A stretch of 64,000 bases of DNA from Branchiostoma floridae (GCF_000003815.2 NC_049993.1:706523-770522); one strand, 5' to 3'; positions 45,601 through 55,239 are shown, counted from the stretch's first letter. Translations and numbers: made by a program. The notes: generated by a model from the sequence alone, not told the origin.

Positions 45601-46611
45601 ATTCTGTTCTGGCCAGGCATGAATGCTCAAATTGAGGAGAAGATACAACAGTGTTCCATTTGCCAGGAACACCAAGCTTCCAACATCAAAGAGCCGATGA
45701 TACCACACGCGGTCCCAGAGAGACCATGGCAGAACGTTGCCACAGACCTGTTTTGCTACAACGGTGACGAATTCATCATAGTCACAGATTATTACAGCAA
45801 GTTCTTTGAGTTCATGAAGCTCAACAGAACCAAATCGGCTGATGTCATCACGAAGATGAAAAAACTGTTCGCAACACATGGAATACCTGAGAAGGTTGTG
45901 AGCGACAATGGCCCACAATTCGCAAGCGAGCTGTTCGCCAAATTTGCAGAAGAATGGGGATTCAAGCACGTCACAGCGAGCCCCAGGTACCCACAGTCAA
46001 ATGGGTTGGCAGAAAGATCTGTCCAAACAGCCAAGCGTCTGTTACGCAAAGCAGAAGCAGACAAGACAGACCCATACCTGGCATTGCTGGAGTATCGCAA
46101 CACACCGATCGACAGCCAGCTTGAGTCACCAGCTCAAATACTGATGGGCAGAAGACTGCGAACAAAACTACCCACGACGAATGAACAGCTAATGCCGAGA
46201 AACGTAGATCACAAGAACGTGAAGCAACATCTCGAAGCACGACAGCACAAACAGAAACACTGGTACGACAAAAGTGCCAAGAGTCTTCCGACTCTGACAA
46301 CAGGAGACTCTGTCCGAATTCAACAAGATGGTAGGTGGACACCTGCCAGCGTAATCAGAGAGTGCGACCAACCGAGATCGTATGTCGTACAAACACCAGA
46401 GGGTACCGAGTATAGACGCAACAGGAAACACCTACGGGCAACACCTGCAACTGGAACATCAACAACACCTGCACCTGAATCATCGACAACACCTGCACCT
46501 GAAGCAGCAACTACACCTGCAGCGACCCCTGTTCCAGTAACAACGCAACAGGCGCCCTACGTCACCCGATCAGGACGTGCGGTCAACCCTCCAACCAAGC
46601 TGAATTTGTAA
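42655..46611 (+). CDS. Gag-Pol polyprotein of the Ty3/Gypsy element, intact (1318 codons)
   Basis: A single frame without frameshift or stop. Translation may start at the second Met (42697, MESYGGKCPEIDW). Gag matrix/capsid-like region about 20-230; two zinc knuckles at 242-275 (the first CX2CX3HX5C, the second CX2CX4HX4C); aspartic protease LDTGAQVNVLP (D326); reverse transcriptase with KLRICLDPRDLN, LPFGVHSA and IVDD (603-606); RNase H with VDASKYGLGAVL (D752); integrase with HHCC finger from H967 and D1031/D1084/E1120 (35 residues between the last two). No chromodomain. The C-terminus is a Thr/Pro/Ala-rich tail ending RSGRAVNPPTKLNL. The single fused ORF with two knuckles suggests a Mag-like lineage (inference). 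No env gene is present. Confidence 0.95.
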   Translation: MLCNGCTRRHNRRTMESYGGKCPEIDWTSPALDDAWKRFKEHVELMFSGPLKDQDEEVKISYLKIWINPSGRDILNTFEYAQGDDKKKLKTYYDNFATYVKPKSNQVLARYKFHNRTQGPNEPVEQFIRALINLAKDCNFKDTNEMVLDRLVFGTNSNEVRKKLIGKGSELTLDEAIRVARTYESDQSTLKSIAQPVPSNDVHGVQTQHRTPYVPPRPFRKTRATGGGGRGKPRYTRSTNACGRCGKGHNTADKCPANGKECRKCGKKNHFAAVCRSKSVSEVRSPEEEFQDFHIEAVHKKKVEGDQAFVDLHIAGASESLKCKLDTGAQVNVLPERDWIKLRSRNSSLEPTKTRLFGYGNTPLEVKGKCSLRCNYKGRSGTLDFFVVKANATPVLSLKACLSLKLIQLVLTVKSSETAESIKQEYSDVFQGIGRLPGEYRIKVDPNVEPVVHAPRKFPVSLREPLKKELDRMESLGVIQKVDEPTEWVNSLVVVEKPKTGKLRICLDPRDLNKAIKREHYQLPTLEDISTRLAGSKYFAVVDARSGYWQICLDEESSKLTTFNTAFGRYCFTRLPFGVHSAQEVFQKKMDSIFGGLEGVEVIVDDVLVHGPTEEELNRRFRNMLQRARECNVKLNEEKCVLAAQEVGFFGHILTGDGLKPDPKKVNAITNMKSPTSKAELMTMLGMITYLAKFIPNLSDVTAPMRELLKEDVEFVWDSSREASLDKVKKLVAEATTLTYYDPTLQVNLQVDASKYGLGAVLMQEGKPVAFASKSLNNTEINYAQIEKELYAIAFGCERFHQYIYGRKVNVESDHKPLESIMKKPLSTAPARLQRMLLRLQKYDLEVRHKPGKEIPVADALSRLYLEETDHMSESFEAQIHLVTSHLPVSTQRLEEVRRETEKDAQLIILTETVKEGWPETRRQCNPHIAEFWNHRDELTVHQGIIFKGQKIVIPRAMRREMLDILHQSHMGQEKTKARAKDILFWPGMNAQIEEKIQQCSICQEHQASNIKEPMIPHAVPERPWQNVATDLFCYNGDEFIIVTDYYSKFFEFMKLNRTKSADVITKMKKLFATHGIPEKVVSDNGPQFASELFAKFAEEWGFKHVTASPRYPQSNGLAERSVQTAKRLLRKAEADKTDPYLALLEYRNTPIDSQLESPAQILMGRRLRTKLPTTNEQLMPRNVDHKNVKQHLEARQHKQKHWYDKSAKSLPTLTTGDSVRIQQDGRWTPASVIRECDQPRSYVVQTPEGTEYRRNRKHLRATPATGTSTTPAPESSTTPAPEAATTPAATPVPVTTQQAPYVTRSGRAVNPPTKLNL

Positions 46612-46756
46612 TGCATGAGTTAATGCACTGTATGGACATTGAACATGGAATGGAATACGGACTGATCCTGAACAATAGAATAGTATGTTAATGCATGCTT
46701 CAGTGAGTAAACTATAGGTAATGCATGATTGTTTTCATCAAAGAAACTAACATCTT

Positions 46757-46767
46757 AAGAAGGGGGA
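46757..46767 (+). promoter_or_regulatory. Polypurine tract
   Basis: AAGAAGGGGGA abuts the 3' LTR, the expected plus-strand primer site. Confidence 0.85.
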
Positions 46768-47034
46768 TGTTGTGATATCAGTATTGTTACAAGAAGTAAG
46801 ATAGCCGTTAACACCCCTCCAAACTCTGTGAACTTAGAATAGTCCAATACATGCATATTAAGCAGGATGTGCTCTGATAGCAAGACAGCAAGGACATTCG
46901 ATCTCTTTCCTACCGGACCCTGGACTGAGCACACATGCAGAACTGTATCCTACTAACACTTTACTGAATACATAGTCTAGTAGTACAAGCAGTCTCTGCC
47001 TGAATCCTTACAAGAACCACCAACGGGTACAACA
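46768..47034 (+). repeat. 3' LTR
   Basis: 267 bp, no difference seen from the 5' LTR; followed by the target duplication GACAA. Confidence 0.97.
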
Positions 47035-47340
47035 GACAATAGTCCTGACATCAACATCGATGGGTACTTAATAGAGCGAAAGGATCGAAACACTGGAAAG
47101 GACTGGGGTGGATGTCTGATCTACTATAAATCTGGCATTGGACTGCACAGAAGGCATGATTTGGAACCTCCTGAACATGAATTGATGATATGCACCATCA
47201 AGCTACATACAGGTACACTTCTGCTATCACTCCTGTACAGACCACCAGGACAAAGGGTCATAGACTGTGCGCCCATTGACTGGTACACTGAAAACCTTGA
47301 CCACCTCCGCACAAAGACCAAAGCTAAGGGACAATCCTAG
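47035..47340 (+). pseudogene. LINE endonuclease continuation, frameshifted near 47325
   Basis: Continues the APE endonuclease interrupted at 42120: DINIDGYLIERKDRNTG, GGCLIYYKSG, LLLSLLYRPPG. At AAGGGACAATCCTAG (about 47323-47340) a one-base indel shifts the frame; the +1 frame resumes as ILAGDYNAHHKEWLLSKK. This lesion is independent of the Gypsy insertion. Confidence 0.8.
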
Positions 47341-47492
47341 CCGGTGACTATAATGCACACCATAAAGAATGGTTACTAAGCAAAAAAACTGACCCACCTG
47401 GAAGGCACACACTCACCCTTTGTACCACTCATGGCCTAACTCAACTTGTCAAGGGCGCCACCCACCAAAAAGGCAATAGACTGGACCTCATC

Positions 47493-49754
47493 ATGATTGA
47501 TACACCCAACATCTGCTCGGACGTACATATAGAACCTGAAATAGGAAAGTCAGACCACTTCCTGCTAACTACGTCGATACCATGTTCTCCAGTCCTAGAG
47601 AAAACAACACCTAGGAAAATCTGGATCTACAAGAAAGCTGACTGGCATGCTCTCCGAGAGGAACTTGCCCAGACAAACTGGGATGACTTGCTTGACCCAG
47701 AAAACCCAGAACGCTCATGTACAAACGTAACAAAGGCTATCCAAGAGGCCATGAGACACCACATTCCGAGAAGAGAACTCAAGACCTTTGATGGAAAACC
47801 TGAGTGGTACAATGGTGCGTGTGAGAGAGCCCTACAGAAAAAGCTGAAATCTTGGCACCAGTACAAAGCAAACGAAACCCAAGAGACACGAACCAGATAC
47901 AACAAGGCCAGAAATGACTACACCTATGTCACCAGAAAAGCAATGAAAGCCCACAAAAAGAGGGTCAAGGCAAAAATGACCACAGGACTTAAAAATGGAA
48001 GCAAAAGCTGGTGGTGGACGGCAAAGAGGCTGATGGGGCAAGGTGGACAATGTGATATTCCTTTACTGACTTCTGGCAACCAGACTTACATACACCCTGA
48101 GGAGAAAGCTGAGTGCTTTGCTAGCATATTCGCCGACAAATCCACCATATCACAAGAAGAAAATGAGAAAGAAGTCCCTCTGGTAACGACCAGAACTACA
48201 TCCAGCCTAGAGGAAGTAACCTTCTGCCCTGATCAAGTGCACGAAGAGTTGTCTACGCTCGACACCAACAAGGCTACTGGTCCAGACTCCATACCCGCCA
48301 GAGTACTAAAACAAGCTGCACCTGAGCTAGCCGGGCTCTTCCAGCTTCTACTAGACAAGCACCACATGCCGAAACAGTGGAAAATTGCTAATGTTATTCC
48401 AGTCCACAAGAAGAACAACAAACAAGATCCAAACAACTATAGACCTATCTCCCTGCTTAGCATAATCAGCAAGGTAATGGAAGCTCTCATAAACAAAGCT
48501 CTCTGGTCACACATCAATAAGAACAGACTCATAAGCAACAACCAATTTGGATTTAGGGCAGGTCACTCGACAACAGATGCGCTGACCTTTGTAAGCCAAC
48601 TTCTACATGACACCAAGGACAGACGGCAAGAGAGCAGATTGATCTGCCTGGATATAAGCAGGGCTTTTGACCGAGTATGGCATAGGGGGCTCATTGCTAA
48701 ACTGAACGCCATCGGTGTCAAAGGAAGCTTACTAAAATGGATTGAGGATTACCTGTCAAATAGAGAACTGAAAGTAGTAATCAGTGGGAAAACTTCCACC
48801 TCCAAAGTCATCAACGCTGGAGTTCCCCAAGGCTCCATCCTAGGCCCTCTCCTGTTCCTCATCTTCATAGACGACATCACCGAAAAGATAAGAAACACTG
48901 CCATGCTATATGCTGACGACACATCTCTAATGAACATCATACGAAAAAGACAAGAAAGAACCCTAGCCGCCCAATCACTCAACACAGACCTCAATGGGAT
49001 CCAGAATTGGGCAAAAGACTGGAATGTTCTTTTTGGGGCCACAAAGTGCAAAGGCATGATAGTAAGTAACTTGAAGGATGTCGAAGGAAACCACCCTGAT
49101 CTCACCTTTATGGATACAATCCTCACTGAGGTGGAAGAAGTAGACCTGCTAGGACTTACAATAAAGAGAAATCTGACCTGGTCACACCACATAGACAAAA
49201 TGTCAACTGATGCTGGAAAACGACTTGGCCTGCTAAGAAGAGTCTCCCCATACCTAAGTCCTGAACAGAGAGCTACTATTTACAAGTGCATGGTTAGGTC
49301 CTCGATGGAGTACGCCTCTACTGTGTGGATGGGTGCAAGCGCCACATCCCTTAGCTCGCTAGACGCCATACAAAGAAGAGCAACAAAGATAATCGACATG
49401 CCTCAAGACTCATTGGACAGTATTCAGATCCAGCCTCTAGAACAGCGAAGAAATGTTGGGGCCCTCTCACTCTTACACCGAATGTATCACCAAGACGCAC
49501 CAACACTACTGAACAACCTTCTACCCGGGCCCTACGTACACCGCCGTGAAACACGTCTGTCAACATCCCAACACAGTGCAGCCCTAGAACCTGTCAAGTC
49601 AACCTCCTCCTGTCACAAAAGAACTTTTCTCCCAGCCACAGTTAAGCTATGGAACTGTCTACCACAAGACATTGTAAATACCAGAGACTTGAAGAACTTT
49701 AAACGAATAGTTAATGCCCACCTCACCGATATTCGCCAGCGTGATGCATTGTAA
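47493..49754 (+). CDS. LINE endonuclease end plus reverse transcriptase (753 codons, CR1 group), truncated ORF
   Basis: Start is the first Met after the frameshift; the frame is open from about 47341. It contains the endonuclease end (RLDLIMIDTPNIC just before the Met, then EIGKSDHFLL) and a complete RT: LDTNKATGPDSIPARVL, NYRPISLLSIISKVME, NQFGFRAGHSTTDAL, LDISRAFDRVWHRGL, NAGVPQGSILGPLLFLIFID and the catalytic MLYADDTSLM (Y473). After the RT come the connection region (SSMEYASTVWMGASA) and the usual LINE end (PATVKLWNCLPQDIV...LKNFKRIVNAHL). RT residues are intact, but the ORF as a whole is dead: one frameshift and the Gypsy insertion. Confidence 0.9.
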   Translation: MIDTPNICSDVHIEPEIGKSDHFLLTTSIPCSPVLEKTTPRKIWIYKKADWHALREELAQTNWDDLLDPENPERSCTNVTKAIQEAMRHHIPRRELKTFDGKPEWYNGACERALQKKLKSWHQYKANETQETRTRYNKARNDYTYVTRKAMKAHKKRVKAKMTTGLKNGSKSWWWTAKRLMGQGGQCDIPLLTSGNQTYIHPEEKAECFASIFADKSTISQEENEKEVPLVTTRTTSSLEEVTFCPDQVHEELSTLDTNKATGPDSIPARVLKQAAPELAGLFQLLLDKHHMPKQWKIANVIPVHKKNNKQDPNNYRPISLLSIISKVMEALINKALWSHINKNRLISNNQFGFRAGHSTTDALTFVSQLLHDTKDRRQESRLICLDISRAFDRVWHRGLIAKLNAIGVKGSLLKWIEDYLSNRELKVVISGKTSTSKVINAGVPQGSILGPLLFLIFIDDITEKIRNTAMLYADDTSLMNIIRKRQERTLAAQSLNTDLNGIQNWAKDWNVLFGATKCKGMIVSNLKDVEGNHPDLTFMDTILTEVEEVDLLGLTIKRNLTWSHHIDKMSTDAGKRLGLLRRVSPYLSPEQRATIYKCMVRSSMEYASTVWMGASATSLSSLDAIQRRATKIIDMPQDSLDSIQIQPLEQRRNVGALSLLHRMYHQDAPTLLNNLLPGPYVHRRETRLSTSQHSAALEPVKSTSSCHKRTFLPATVKLWNCLPQDIVNTRDLKNFKRIVNAHLTDIRQRDAL

Positions 49755-49809
49755 ATGTCAGCACAGCTGCTAAAGATGAGGCGTGGTCACAGCATAGATA
49801 AAAAAAAAA

Positions 49810-50214
49810 TACGTGATAGGTGGACGCGATGCTGAGAACAATCCAACATCTACAGTGTACCGATTCAACCCAGGAAACTCCCTATGGTATGCACCAAGCA
49901 ACATGCCTGAGAGGACCAGTCATGTTGCCACTGCGGTTCTCAATGGTAGCATCTACGTCGCTGGGCTTCACTCAAAAGTACTGTGTTATATGCCTCATGA
50001 GGACGTGTGGGCTTGTGTAGCCATTACTGGTTCCGGATTCAGATGTAGTATGACTGTCTTTGGTGGGGAGATTTACATCTATGGGGGTAATTACGACAAC
50101 AAAGGAACAAGTGAAGTTCTGTGGCTTAATCAGCAAGATAAGTCACTCAAGCAAGTGGGAAGCATGCCCAAAGGTTTGTTTGGACATGGCTGTGTCACCA
50201 TACTAAAGGGTTGA
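49810..50214 (+). CDS. Kelch-repeat protein, 3' part of the split exon (blades 4-6) to stop
   Basis: Continues 40688-41239 in the same frame. It starts TAC GTG ATA GGT GGA (YVIGG), with blades YVIGGRDAENN...YRFNPGNSLW, SIYVAGLHSKVLCY...DVW and EIYIYGGNYDNKG...LWLNQ. It ends FGHGCVTILKG then TGA (50212-50214). With the left half this makes six blades, the usual Kelch propeller number. No stop or frameshift is visible, which suggests either a recent LINE insertion or an allele without it. Confidence 0.85.
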   Translation, partial: YVIGGRDAENNPTSTVYRFNPGNSLWYAPSNMPERTSHVATAVLNGSIYVAGLHSKVLCYMPHEDVWACVAITGSGFRCSMTVFGGEIYIYGGNYDNKGTSEVLWLNQQDKSLKQVGSMPKGLFGHGCVTILKG

Positions 50215-51929
50215 GGTACAACAGAGTGCTAGGCAATTTTAAGGCATCACAGGCAACTCTTGTAATATGAAGTAAACAATCAGATGGGACCAATATTGTG
50301 TCAAGAACATGCATATAATTTAATCATGTCTACTGGATTATCTTGTTTACAGTAGAATGCCATGATACTGATGTATCTTGTTTACAGTAGAATGCCATGA
50401 TACTTCATGCCATGATGAAGTCAGAAAGTATGGATGTTTAGAAAAAAATGGACATGGTTTCATTATGTTAAGGCTACTAGATGATTCTGTTTACTGTAGA
50501 GTGTCATGACAAAGTTAGGTAGCAAGAATTCGAACGTGAATGTATGATGAAGATATAAATGTATTTCATAATCATAACTGTTCATGACTTGCTGGAATGA
50601 ACACAGAAAAGGACTATATGATCCTCTTTGATGAAATGTAACTATTAAGTGTAGGCTGACAAGCAGATGTGGCCAACATTGTACCAATGCATATGGACAG
50701 TGTTGTATATGTTAAAGCTACCTGATGATGATGATGTGTAATATCTAACATGAAAATCAGCAAGTAAGGACGTTGGAAAAAATCTGTGACAAAGAGGTAC
50801 ATTGTTTGTACCCGTTCATAACTAGCTGGAATGAGCACAGAAGTAGAGAATTATTTAATCTTATTCGATTCAGTGTAGCAGCATGTTCGTTGTGTTTTTG
50901 CCATAAAGATTGTAGGTAAAGGTTAGTTATTCCATAAAACCTGACCTCTTCAAGATGAAATTTTTGCTCTCTGGTAATCAAGCTTAGCTGGAGAAGGGAC
51001 AGGAGAAGGACTTTCTCTTCTCTTTTGCTCCCTCCCTTATTTTGTTACAATGTTATAATTATGTTTCACAGAAAGGAGACATTCTGTTTTTGTTGATGTT
51101 CGTTTCGGATTCAATCAAAACATTGTGTTCGGAAGATTAGACAGCAAATGTAGCCTGCACAAATGTTGTTATCTCTAGGAAGTGCAGTTTCTGTATTGAA
51201 ATCTTCAATTGACGATTGTAAGTTGGCACGAAAAGGGACATTTCTAACAATTGCATGTATTAAACTAAGTTCAAGACAGAGAAATGGGAATGTTGTGTGT
51301 GTTTTTTTCTCGACTACTAATTCAATGGTTTCAGTTGCTGTTTATGTAAAGTCTTTACTGAAATTTTTTTGTAAAGTCTTTAATGAAAATTAAGACCATA
51401 ATTATATGTTTTGTCCTTGTTTTGGAGAAAATGGGACCTTTGCCGCTTAAAAAAATGAATGTTGAAACAAGAACTGAACTGACAGAGAACACTGTAATAC
51501 GAGTAACAAATAATCTTGTACTCAGAGCAAGGAAAACACATGAACTGTTTTCTACGTCGAATTTTAACACTTATTGTTAAATTTCAATTTTTAGATACCT
51601 CATATTGCATATAGCCAACATACGAAATGCAACATGATTCATGAAGAATGACTGAATGTTACGTAGGTCAGAATATTACGCACGTACTGCAGAAACGTTA
51701 ACATATTTGGGAAGATAAAACGGTCACACAAGGCATACGGTTATCTGCATTTTCATAGGGCCTAGGTAATCTGCAATATCATACAAAAAGTGCAAAAAGA
51801 TCGAATCAGGTGTCTGAGATGAAGGGTCTGGTGACGTCCAATCTGTAATGTCGTCTTGCCAGGACTTTCTGACGTCGCCTCATGCATTACACCTTTCTCA
51901 CGTGGAGGCCATGATAGATCTAAAGCGAG
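50215..51929. other. 3' flank of the Kelch exon, non-coding
   Basis: AT-rich. Contains a 35-bp tandem duplication (TTGTTTACAGTAGAATGCCA at about 50342-50410). The A-rich end of the sequence may include the Kelch 3' UTR. No exon recognised. Confidence 0.4.
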
Positions 51930-51985
51930 TTTTTTTTTTTTTAATTTACTTTGAGGTCACCGCAAAACAAGGTTCGTGGAGCCAC

Positions 51986-54919
51986 TCAAGCGTTTTGGGT
52001 TACGTTACTGAATTGTGAAGAGAGATGTTTGTTTACCCTTAATTTGAACAGTTTCAGGCTGTACTCTGTGGGGAAGCAAGTCCGTGGAAGCTTATTCCAT
52101 AGCGATGTTGTTCTAGGAAAAAAGCTCTGAGCGTGGAACTTCCTTCTGTTAGGTGGATTGTGGAGGAAAAAAGGATGATTTGTTTCCGTGGAAGTGGCTG
52201 AACGGGTTCTTGCTGTGAAGGTTCGTATTGAAGGCACAAGTGAATGAAGTTCTGCCGAGCATTTACCATGGAAGTACCGATAGAAAAGTGCTAGGCTAGC
52301 TACATCACGCCTTTGGGCCAATGGTTGTAGTGTGGCGAATAAGTCGCTGCCAACAATGTTCCTTAACCGTTTTTGTACTCTATTGAGGCAGGTCAGGGAG
52401 TTCTGGGAGGCTCCAGCCCAAATGTGACAACAATATTCCATTTTGGGCCTTATCTGACTCTTATAAAGATAAAGAATAGCAGAGGGGGTAAGATATTTTC
52501 TGGTTCGGTACAAAGAGCCCACCATTTTCCCAGCTTCCTTGGCAACGGATTGGATGTAACAATTCCACTTAAGATCAGGTGTAAATTTAAGGCCCAAGAG
52601 TCGCTCAAAGCATTGGGCTTCTTTAAGTAGAGTCCCACTCATTTGGACCGGTGGCAGGTTCGGATCGGATCTCTTATGATGGAACGAAAGAAGGTTTGTT
52701 TTTGAAGGGTTGAAGGTCACAAGCCACGTTTTGCCCCATTGAACTGTATGATCAAGGTCAGCAGAGAGATTAGCTGCAAGGGAGCGGTCATTACATGTCT
52801 TGGATGTGTGGCCAAATACTGAAGTGTCATCAGCATATATGTCGACAAATGATCTGAGTATATGATCAGGCAGATCGTTTATGTAGATTAAAAATAATGT
52901 TGGACCGAGGATGGATCCTTGCGGTACTCCAGCATTGATGCTATGACATTCTGATGATTGACCATTTATAACGACCTTCAGAGATCTGCAGAACAGGAAG
53001 GATTTAATTGTTGCTAGAATCTTGCCGCAGATGCCATAGCTGGCAAGTTTATGCAGTAAACCTCTATGCCATACCTTGTCAAACGCTTTTGATATATCTA
53101 AGGCAACTGCTCTGGTCACAAAGCCACCATCAAGGGCTGTACTTATTCGATGGGTTATGACAGTTAGAACATCTGCCGTGGACCTAGAAGATCTAAAACC
53201 ATACTGTTTGTCGCTCAGGAGATTGTTGTCTTCAAGATGGGTGAGTACTGCCTTGTTTATGAAGGACTCGAAGAGTTTACTAATGATACAGAGAAGACTA
53301 ATTGGCCGATACTGGGATGGAGATGACCGTTCTCCAGCGTTCTTAAAAACAGGACAAACTGATGATATCTTCCACATGGAGGGAAAACATTTTCCCTTTA
53401 AGCAGCGATTAAAAAGCTTGGCCAGGATGGGAGATAATTCAGGAGAAATGTTTTTAAGAACAACTACCGGAATATTGTCTGGCCCAGTTGCCTTGTTGGC
53501 ATCAAGATCCTTAATGAGCTTTGTAACTTCCCGAGCTGTAACTTTGATGTTTTTCAGAAAAGTATCAGTCCGAGCAGGAAAATCAGGGAGTGGCTGACCC
53601 TGATCATCAAGAGTTGAGTTAGAGGCAAAGTTCTTTGCAAAAAGTTTTGCCTTCTCGGAGGATGAGGAAAGAACCTCAGGTCCATTTATCAGGGTAGGTA
53701 TAGGGGATTTGCCTCTGTTTAATACTTTCCTGGTGATTCTCCAGAACTCACGAGAGCCAAGAACTTCACCATCAATTCTGGCCTGAACAGACTTAGCATA
53801 ACTGTTCTTAGCGTTCCTGAGAACTCTCTTACAACGATTACGTGCAGTTTTGAAGGCTGCAAGTGTCTCGCTGCACCTGTTCCGATTGTAAGCATGGAAG
53901 TAGTGATTGCGGTGGGCAATAGCAGCAGCACACTCAGGGGTGTACCATGGCTGGCTGTTAGGTCGCTGCTGGTATTTCTTTGATGGAACAAAGTTATCAA
54001 TTCCAGCGAGAATCCAATCAGACAGAAGGACAGCTATCTTTGAGGCTGAGTTTTTGAATATTGTTGAAAGTGGAATCTCAGTAATGAATGTTCTGAAACC
54101 TTCCCAGTCAGCTTGGGAGTAGCGGTAGATTGTCCGATGAAAGGGGACATCAGATGATTCTTTTCGCTTAGCTTCGACCTTAATGGACACCACAGAGTGA
54201 TCAGAAGTTCCTAGTGGGGGTAGTACAGTAGGAACACATGTGTCAGGGCAAGTAGTAAGGAAGAGGTCTAACAGATTTGCATATTGGCCCTTAACGTCCG
54301 GGACACGGGTGGGTTGGTTTACAATCTGAGTTAGCTCATAGGAAATTGAGAAATCATGGCAGTATCTACCCTCGTCGTCTGTCTTATTAGAGTACACTAA
54401 CCACTCCTTATGATGGACATTGAAGTCCCCACAAATATGTATGCTTGCTGACGGCCATTCGGACAAGATTCTGTCGATTTTCTCAGATAGCTGATCAAAG
54501 ATGACAACACCGTCCTCTTGGGGCCAATACAGCGCAAATATAAAGGAAGTATAGTGGACAAGAGCCACGCGGAAACACATGTATGGAGAGTCAGGGTCTT
54601 CATGGGTTAGATCCCTCCCGCATGGGAATCCGTCCTTGATGTAGGCACCCAGTCCATGCCCATGACGATTCAACGGGTCATGCTTGGTGATAAGAGAGGA
54701 GTAGCCCTGTATTTCAAAATTGTTTTCTAGGACTGACGGATTTAGACCTACTTCTGAAAGAAACATTAGGTCAGGTTTCGCTTCTTGAAGATGTGATTCA
54801 ACTTCTGGAAAGTTGGAGCGTAGACCTCTTATGTTGGTATAAGAAATCAAGAAGAAGGGGTCTACGTTATCTGAATAGGTTCTGGGTTTAGGTTTATCAC
54901 TAGTTCGGATACTTGTCAT
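51986..54919 (-). CDS. LINE polyprotein: APE endonuclease + reverse transcriptase, intact (977 aa)
   Basis: Copies its own RNA at nicked target sites (family knowledge). N-terminal endonuclease: LISYTNIRGLRSNFPEVESH, LMFLSEVGLN, ICGDFNVHHKEW, LLDLFLTT, LGTSDHSVVSIKV. Reverse transcriptase: LDANKATGPDNIPVVVLKN, QYRPISLLCIISKLFES, KQYGFRSSRSTADVL, ALDISKAFDKVWHRGL, NAGVPQGSILGPTLF and catalytic IYADDTSVF (Y695, D697, D698). It ends PRTTSLWNKLPRTCFPTEYS then LKLFKLRVNKHL. No nucleic-acid-binding ORF1 is seen upstream. All key residues are kept and there is no stop, so this copy may be active or very young. It is distinct from the LINE at 41240-49809: overall motifs are shared but the 3' UTR differs. 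Confidence 0.93.
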   Translation of the reverse strand: MTSIRTSDKPKPRTYSDNVDPFFLISYTNIRGLRSNFPEVESHLQEAKPDLMFLSEVGLNPSVLENNFEIQGYSSLITKHDPLNRHGHGLGAYIKDGFPCGRDLTHEDPDSPYMCFRVALVHYTSFIFALYWPQEDGVVIFDQLSEKIDRILSEWPSASIHICGDFNVHHKEWLVYSNKTDDEGRYCHDFSISYELTQIVNQPTRVPDVKGQYANLLDLFLTTCPDTCVPTVLPPLGTSDHSVVSIKVEAKRKESSDVPFHRTIYRYSQADWEGFRTFITEIPLSTIFKNSASKIAVLLSDWILAGIDNFVPSKKYQQRPNSQPWYTPECAAAIAHRNHYFHAYNRNRCSETLAAFKTARNRCKRVLRNAKNSYAKSVQARIDGEVLGSREFWRITRKVLNRGKSPIPTLINGPEVLSSSSEKAKLFAKNFASNSTLDDQGQPLPDFPARTDTFLKNIKVTAREVTKLIKDLDANKATGPDNIPVVVLKNISPELSPILAKLFNRCLKGKCFPSMWKISSVCPVFKNAGERSSPSQYRPISLLCIISKLFESFINKAVLTHLEDNNLLSDKQYGFRSSRSTADVLTVITHRISTALDGGFVTRAVALDISKAFDKVWHRGLLHKLASYGICGKILATIKSFLFCRSLKVVINGQSSECHSINAGVPQGSILGPTLFLIYINDLPDHILRSFVDIYADDTSVFGHTSKTCNDRSLAANLSADLDHTVQWGKTWLVTFNPSKTNLLSFHHKRSDPNLPPVQMSGTLLKEAQCFERLLGLKFTPDLKWNCYIQSVAKEAGKMVGSLYRTRKYLTPSAILYLYKSQIRPKMEYCCHIWAGASQNSLTCLNRVQKRLRNIVGSDLFATLQPLAQRRDVASLALFYRYFHGKCSAELHSLVPSIRTFTARTRSATSTETNHPFFLHNPPNRRKFHAQSFFPRTTSLWNKLPRTCFPTEYSLKLFKLRVNKHLSSQFSNVTQNA

Positions 54920-55239
54920 ACTTGTTGATATTGAAGGGGTTCAGTAGGTAGATACCAAGGTATGATACCAGAGGATGCATACAAAGTCTAATTTGGTCAG
55001 TAGAAAGTATTGTCGTAACAATTCACTCCAACATGGCATCGAGAGGCCCCACCAGAAGCTGCTGCAAGGTCCAGAACCAGTCACTAACTGGCATTACAAC
55101 AGCCCCGGTATTTAACACCTGCTGATGGGACAGCCTCCCAGGTAGTTAATCCTGGGTTCGGGTCCCTGTACTATCAGGCGGTTAACACCAACCCAGTAAA
55201 GTGTTTACCTCCAGCACCCTTATTAAGAGAACTAACCAC

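Larger units (their letters stand above)
42121..47034 (+). mobile_element. Complete Ty3/Gypsy LTR retrotransposon (4.9 kb)
   Basis: LTRs at 42121-42387 and 46768-47034 are both 267 bp, start TGTTGTGATATCAG, end CGGGTACAACA, and I see no difference between them. Target duplication GACAA lies at 42116-42120 and 47035-47039. A primer-binding-site candidate TGGTGTCAGACT directly follows the 5' LTR, and the purine tract AAGAAGGGGGA directly precedes the 3' LTR. One uninterrupted gag-pol ORF fills the interior. All parts needed for autonomous movement appear present, so the insertion is probably recent. Confidence 0.97.
41240..49809 (+). mobile_element. CR1-group LINE inserted in the Kelch exon, itself split by a Ty3/Gypsy element
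   Basis: Host-side boundaries are AGCA|GATAGGTGGCGC on the left and GATAAAAAAAAAA|TACGTGATAGG on the right. Without the Gypsy insert the LINE is about 3.65 kb: roughly 450 bp 5' leader, an APE-type endonuclease/RT ORF starting at 41696, a short 3' UTR and an A tail of about 10 nt. No long target duplication is seen; GATAGGTGG occurs at both junctions and about 2 nt of the ATC codon of the Kelch exon are missing. CR1-like elements commonly lack clear target duplications. Confidence 0.85.
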
